NCBI RefSeq assembly: GCF_003234365.2
Contig: NZ_CP126260.1
Span: 1,550,001 to 1,614,000, forward strand
DNA length: 64,000 nt
Source: Curtobacterium sp. MCJR17_020
GTDB lineage: Bacteria; Actinomycetota; Actinomycetes; Actinomycetales; Microbacteriaceae
Direction of reading: 5' to 3'
This document shows, one piece after another, positions 60,037-64,000 of the stretch. The position numbers and the translations under genes are program-made. The notes below the pieces were generated by a model. The model worked only from the letters and a program-made list of their open reading frames with translations, searched no databases and had not been told where the DNA came from. Position 1 is the stretch's first letter; every line of letters starts with the position of its first letter.

Positions 60037-61264
60037 CACGCCGGCGACGGGCAACCCGCGTCGCACGAACGGTGCACTCGTCGCCGTCAAGAACGTCTTC
60101 GTCGCCGAGTCGAGCACCTTCTACACGATCCTCGGCGTCACGCTCTTCCTGGTCGTCTTCGGCGTCGTGATGGTGCTGTCGTCGTCGAGTGTCGAGCAGT
60201 ACGCCGCGACGCACGACTTCTTCGGTGCGGCGTCCCGCCAGGGTCTGTACGCCGTCCTCGGCGTCCCGCTCATGCTCATCGCGAGTCGTGTGCCGACGCG
60301 CCTGTGGCGGAAGTGGGCGATGCGACTGCTCGGCGCTGCGCTCGTCCTGCAGCTGCTCGTGTACACACCGCTCGGCATCGACGTCCAGGGCAACCGGAAC
60401 TGGATCGGCATCGGCTCGTTCACCGCGCAGCCGTCCGAGGTCGTCAAGCTCGGCCTGGTGCTCGGCATCGGCGCGATCATGTACGTCAAGCGCGACAAGC
60501 TCGACGACTGGAAAGAGGTGTTCATCCCGATCGGGATCGCTTCGCTCCTGTCGCTCGGCCTCGTGATCCTCGGTGGCGACCAGGGCACCGCGATGATCAT
60601 GCTCATCCTGGTCCTCGGTGCGCTCTACGTCGGCGGGGCCCGCGCCCGGCACCTGCTCGTCGGCCTGGCGGCGATGGCGGTCATGCTGCCGTTCGTCACG
60701 ATGGCATCGTCGTCCCGTCAGGTACGCATCAGCGCGTGGCTGTCCGGCTGCACCGACTCGAACCAGTACGCCGACCTGTGCTGGCAGCCCGTGCACGGCA
60801 TGTGGGCGCTGGCGTCCGGTGGCGTGTTCGGCGTCGGACTCGGCAACTCGAAGGCGAAGTGGTCGTGGCTGCCCGAGGCGGACAACGACTACATCTTCGC
60901 GATCATCGGCGAAGAGCTCGGCCTGATCGGCGCCGTCGTCGTCCTCGCACTGTTCGTCGTGCTCGCCGTCGGCATGATCAAGATCATCCGGCAGTCCCGC
61001 GACCCCTTCGTGAAGACGGTCACGGGCGGCATCCTCGCGTGGATCATCGGCCAGGCGCTCGTGAACATCGCCGTGGTCCTCGGCCTGCTGCCGGTCCTCG
61101 GCGTCCCACTGCCGCTGATCTCGGCGGGCGGGTCCGCGCTCATCATGACCCTGGTGGCGATCGGCGTCGTGCTGTCGTTCGCCCGCGACCTGCCCGGCAA
61201 GAACGACCCGCGCACCACGAACGCGCCCCTCGACAGCACCACCACGAACGGACGACTCCGGTGA
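60005..61264 (+). CDS. ftsW: FtsW, septal peptidoglycan glycosyltransferase (SEDS)
   Basis: The 419-residue protein has ten hydrophobic segments. SEDS-family marks include NRNWIGIGSFTAQPSEVVKL, GGDQGTAMIM, the catalytic Asp region (PEADNDYIFAIIGEELGL) and the terminal LPLISAGGSALIMTLVAIG. It polymerises lipid II together with FtsI. ATG 60005 is preceded by GGGAGG inside the murD gene. Its cytoplasmic ends are short. Confidence 0.96.
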   Translation: MATTDLPNSRSTPATGNPRRTNGALVAVKNVFVAESSTFYTILGVTLFLVVFGVVMVLSSSSVEQYAATHDFFGAASRQGLYAVLGVPLMLIASRVPTRLWRKWAMRLLGAALVLQLLVYTPLGIDVQGNRNWIGIGSFTAQPSEVVKLGLVLGIGAIMYVKRDKLDDWKEVFIPIGIASLLSLGLVILGGDQGTAMIMLILVLGALYVGGARARHLLVGLAAMAVMLPFVTMASSSRQVRISAWLSGCTDSNQYADLCWQPVHGMWALASGGVFGVGLGNSKAKWSWLPEADNDYIFAIIGEELGLIGAVVVLALFVVLAVGMIKIIRQSRDPFVKTVTGGILAWIIGQALVNIAVVLGLLPVLGVPLPLISAGGSALIMTLVAIGVVLSFARDLPGKNDPRTTNAPLDSTTTNGRLR

Positions 61265-62388
61265 GCAAGTACCTCTTCGCCGGCGGGGGCACCGCCGGAC
61301 ACGTCAACCCCCTGCTCGCGGTCGCCGACCGGCTGACCGAGCGCGAGCCGGATGCCGAGGTGCTCGTCCTGGGCACCGCCGAAGGCCTGGAATCCCGCCT
61401 GGTGCCGATGCGCGGGTACGAGCTCCTGACGATCCCGCGCCTGCCGTTCCCCCGGAAGCTGAACGGCGCGGCCCTGCGCTTCCCGCGGCGCTTCGCCGCG
61501 GCCGTCAAGCGCACCGAGCAGATCATCCGCGAGCACGAGGTCGAGGTCGTCCTCGGCGTCGGCGGCTACGCGGCGGCACCGGCGTACATCGCGGCCCGGC
61601 GCACCGGCACCCCGATCGTCGTGCACGAGCAGAACGCGAAGCCGGGGCTGGCGAACCGCCTCGCCGCGTTCCTCACCGAGCACGTCGGCCTGACCTTCTC
61701 GAACACCCGACTGCGGCACGGCCGGGTCGTCGGCATGCCGCTCCGGCGCGAGATCGAGTCGCTCGACCGCCGTGCCAGTCGGCCTGCGGCCCTCGCCGAG
61801 TTCGGGCTCGACCCGGCTCGCCCCGTGCTCCTCGTCACAGGTGGTTCCTCGGGCGCCCGCAGCATCAACCGCACGATCAACAAGTCGGCGGCGACCATCG
61901 TGGGCGCCGGCTGGCAGGTCCTGCACGTCGTCGGGGCGGCGTCCGACATCGGTCCGAGCGACCTCGACGGGTACCACGTGCTCGCCTACTGCGACCGGAT
62001 GGACCTGGCGTACGCGGCGAGCGACTTCGTCGTGTCCCGCTCCGGCGCCGGCATGGTCTGCGAGCTTACCGCGGTCGGGCTGCCGAGCGTGCTCGTGCCG
62101 TACCCTGTCGGCAACGGCGAGCAGCGGCACAACGCGAAGGACGTCGTCGACGCCGGGGGAGCAGTGCTCGTGGCGGACGGGGAATTCGACCCCGACTGGG
62201 TGACGTTCCAACTCCTGACCATCCTGCAGGACCGGGCCCGCATCGCGGACATGACGGTCCGGGCGGGCAGCGTCGGACACCGCGACGGCGCGGACCGGAT
62301 GACCGACCTCGTCCTGGACGCCGCACGAGGTGCCGCACGAGGAACCGCACGAGGCAACGGCGCCGCCAGCACCACGGAGGAACCATGA
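61261..62388 (+). CDS. murG: UDP-GlcNAc:undecaprenyl-PP-MurNAc-pentapeptide transferase MurG
   Basis: The 375-residue GT-B glycosyltransferase makes lipid II. It has FAGGGTAGHVNPLLAVADRL, GVGGYAAAPAYIAARRTGTPIVVHEQNAKPGLANRL in two family blocks, LLVTGGSSGARSIN and the donor-site SRSGAGMVCELTAVGLPSVLVPYP. GTG 61261 overlaps the ftsW stop. The C-terminus carries a small Ala-Arg-Gly repeat (AARGAARGTARGNG) from 12-bp tandem DNA repeats. Confidence 0.96.
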   Translation: MSKYLFAGGGTAGHVNPLLAVADRLTEREPDAEVLVLGTAEGLESRLVPMRGYELLTIPRLPFPRKLNGAALRFPRRFAAAVKRTEQIIREHEVEVVLGVGGYAAAPAYIAARRTGTPIVVHEQNAKPGLANRLAAFLTEHVGLTFSNTRLRHGRVVGMPLRREIESLDRRASRPAALAEFGLDPARPVLLVTGGSSGARSINRTINKSAATIVGAGWQVLHVVGAASDIGPSDLDGYHVLAYCDRMDLAYAASDFVVSRSGAGMVCELTAVGLPSVLVPYPVGNGEQRHNAKDVVDAGGAVLVADGEFDPDWVTFQLLTILQDRARIADMTVRAGSVGHRDGADRMTDLVLDAARGAARGTARGNGAASTTEEP

Positions 62389-63788
62389 CCATCAAGCCGG
62401 ACCTGACGCAGCCGATCCCGGACGACCTCGGCACCGTGCACTTCGTCGGCATCGGCGGCGCCGGCATGAGCGGCATCGCCCGGATGTTCATCGCCGCTGG
62501 CCACCGCGTGACGGGCAGCGACTCCCGCGAGACCGAGACGACGGGCATCATGCGCGACCTCGGCGCCGCGGTGCACATCGGCCACGACGCCGCGAGCGTC
62601 GGCGACGCGGACACGATCGTCGTCACGAGCGCGCTGTGGCCGGACAACCCCGAACTGCTCGAGGCGCAGCGCCGCGGCCTGCCGGTGCTGCACCGGTCCC
62701 AGGCCCTCGCCGCCCTCATCGCCGAGCACCGCCTCGTCGCGGTCGCCGGCGCGCACGGCAAGACCACCTCGACCGGCATGATCGTCACCGCGATGGTCGA
62801 GCTCGGCCTCGACCCGAGCTTCGTCAACGGCGGCGTCATCCAGTCGCTCGGCACGAGCTCGGCGCCGGGCTCGAGCGACCTGTTCGTGGTCGAGGCCGAC
62901 GAGTCCGACGGTTCGTTCCTGCTCTACGACGTCGCCGTGGCCCTCATCACGAACGTCGACGCGGACCACCTCGACCACTACGGCAGCGAGGAGGCCTTCA
63001 CCGAGGCGTTCGTCGAGTTCGCCGCGAAGGCGAGCGAGCGCATCGTGATCTCGAGCGACGACGCCGGCGCGAAGACCGTCACGGCGGGCATCCGCGCGCG
63101 TGCCGACGCTCCCGAGGTCGTGACCTTCGGCGAGGCCGTCGACGCCGACGTGCGCATCGAGGGCATCACCGAGTCCGCCGGCGTCGAGGTCGACTTCCGT
63201 GCGGCGGGCGAGGCACACCACCTGACGCTGCGCGTGCCGGGCCGGCACAACGCGATCAACGCCGTCGGTGCCTTCGCGGTCCTGACCGGCCTGGGCGTGA
63301 GCGCCGCCGACGCGATCCGCGGACTCGAGGCCTTCGGCGGCACCCAGCGCCGCTTCGAACTGCACGGTGTCGAGCGGGGTGTGTCGGTCTACGACGACTA
63401 CGCGCACCACCCGACCGAGGTCGCCGCGGCGCTCAAGGCCGCCCGCAACGTCGTCGGCGACGGCCGCATCATCGCCATCCACCAGCCCCACCTGTACTCG
63501 CGCACCCGTCTGATGGCCGGTGACTTCGCGCGGGTCTACGAGGAGCTCGCCGACCACACGGTCGTCCTCGACGTCTACGGCGCGCGCGAGGACCCGGAGC
63601 CCGGCGTCACCGGCGCCCTGGTGCAGGAGCGCTTCGCCGACCAGTCCCGCGTGGAGTTCCTGCCGGACTGGGACGAGGCCGCCACCCGTGCCGCCGAGGT
63701 CGCCCGCGACGGCGACATCATCATGACGCTCAGCTGCGGTGACGTGTACCGGATCATCCCGCAGGTGCTGGGAGCGTTGGTCCGGTGA
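62385..63788 (+). CDS. murC: UDP-MurNAc:L-alanine ligase MurC
   Basis: The 467-residue ligase has HFVGIGGAGMSGIARMFIAAGH (UDP site), VAGAHGKTTSTGMI (ATP loop), EADESDGSFLLYDVAVALITNVDADHLDHYG in consecutive blocks, GRHNAINAVGAFAV and YDDYAHHPTEVAAALKAAR. It attaches the first stem residue. ATG 62385 overlaps the murG stop (ATGA), and the stop overlaps the ftsQ GTG. Confidence 0.97.
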   Translation: MTIKPDLTQPIPDDLGTVHFVGIGGAGMSGIARMFIAAGHRVTGSDSRETETTGIMRDLGAAVHIGHDAASVGDADTIVVTSALWPDNPELLEAQRRGLPVLHRSQALAALIAEHRLVAVAGAHGKTTSTGMIVTAMVELGLDPSFVNGGVIQSLGTSSAPGSSDLFVVEADESDGSFLLYDVAVALITNVDADHLDHYGSEEAFTEAFVEFAAKASERIVISSDDAGAKTVTAGIRARADAPEVVTFGEAVDADVRIEGITESAGVEVDFRAAGEAHHLTLRVPGRHNAINAVGAFAVLTGLGVSAADAIRGLEAFGGTQRRFELHGVERGVSVYDDYAHHPTEVAAALKAARNVVGDGRIIAIHQPHLYSRTRLMAGDFARVYEELADHTVVLDVYGAREDPEPGVTGALVQERFADQSRVEFLPDWDEAATRAAEVARDGDIIMTLSCGDVYRIIPQVLGALVR

Positions 63789-64000
63789 GGCGACCCGAGG
63801 GGTTCGACGAGGGGGACGCCCGCAGGGACGCCCCGGTCGAGGGCGCCGACGCGCCCCGGCAGCGTCGTGGCCCCTCGATGCCGCGGCTCCCGTTCCGTGG
63901 GCGCACACCTGACGACCGGGAGGCCCGTCCCACGCCCGACGACGAGACTCCGGTCGTCGAGACCCCGGCCTCCACCACCCCGACCACCGATGCCGTCGAC
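63785..64000 (+). CDS. ftsQ: FtsQ-like division protein, N-terminal part (runs off window)
   Basis: GTG 63785 overlaps the murC stop and the frame is open to the right edge, 72 codons. What is visible is a charged, Pro/Arg/Asp-rich cytoplasmic tail (RRPEGFDEGDARRDAPVEGA, RRGPSMPRLPFRGRTPDD). The membrane helix and POTRA domain expected for FtsQ lie outside the window. Identity rests on position after murC in the dcw cluster and on the tail composition. Confidence 0.75.
   Translation, partial: MRRPEGFDEGDARRDAPVEGADAPRQRRGPSMPRLPFRGRTPDDREARPTPDDETPVVETPASTTPTTDAVD

Overview
The window is high-GC actinobacterial chromosome. Gene density is high, stop/start overlaps of the ATGA/GTGA type are frequent, GTG and TTG starts are common, and TAnnnT -10 boxes often sit 6-8 nt before the start codon (leaderless transcripts). 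The gene families and their order (mraZ-rsmH-ftsL-ftsI-murE-murF-mraY-murD-ftsW-murG-murC-ftsQ; aroG / PASTA kinase / Rv2175c-like / polyprenyl synthase; FHA-MerR-MerR-ParA-pyruvate carboxylase) fit the Microbacteriaceae, and I infer Curtobacterium or a close relative. No rRNA, tRNA, prophage, insertion sequence or CRISPR array was seen.

Layout. 1-13 kb: peripheral metabolism and regulation: the end of an acyl-CoA dehydrogenase, a patatin/S9 peptidase pair, a quinone oxidoreductase with an HxlR regulator and a divergent NAD(P)-binding protein, an MFS exporter divergent from a LysR regulator, and an aldo/keto reductase. 13-19 kb: small acetyltransferase, PhnB-like protein, MarR regulator, phosphoesterase, then a thiM-thiE-thiD/tenA salvage operon under a TPP riboswitch. 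18-27 kb: Nudix fusion protein, MFS/GntR pair, aminoglycoside-phosphotransferase-like and HTH_42 proteins, a J-domain/NERD-like protein, an S4 protein and a FitA/VapC-type toxin-antitoxin pair. 27-31 kb: HtrA-like protease and two orphan FecCD iron permeases. 31-38 kb: FHA protein, two MerR regulators, ParA, pyruvate carboxylase, peptide deformylase. 38-49 kb: a block syntenic with the mycobacterial Rv2187-Rv2173 region (acyl-CoA ligase, ROK kinase, acyltransferase, aroG, PASTA kinase, LysM protein, Rv2175c-like, idsA). 49-64 kb: the division and cell-wall (dcw) cluster, one tightly coupled operon running off the right edge inside ftsQ.

The most unusual signals are non-coding repeats. A family of 70-90 bp double-dyad palindromes occurs three times, each time between convergent genes; other palindrome types fill other convergent junctions. 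A 66-bp element lies between two genes at 23.3 kb and, at 92% identity and inverted, inside the murF reading frame, where it adds about 22 codons. A perfect 69-bp tandem repeat duplicates the 3' end of a gene at 27 kb. Two mirror-image MraZ operator arrays with identical internal spacing precede mraZ. All counts were made by eye from the sequence; no searches were run.
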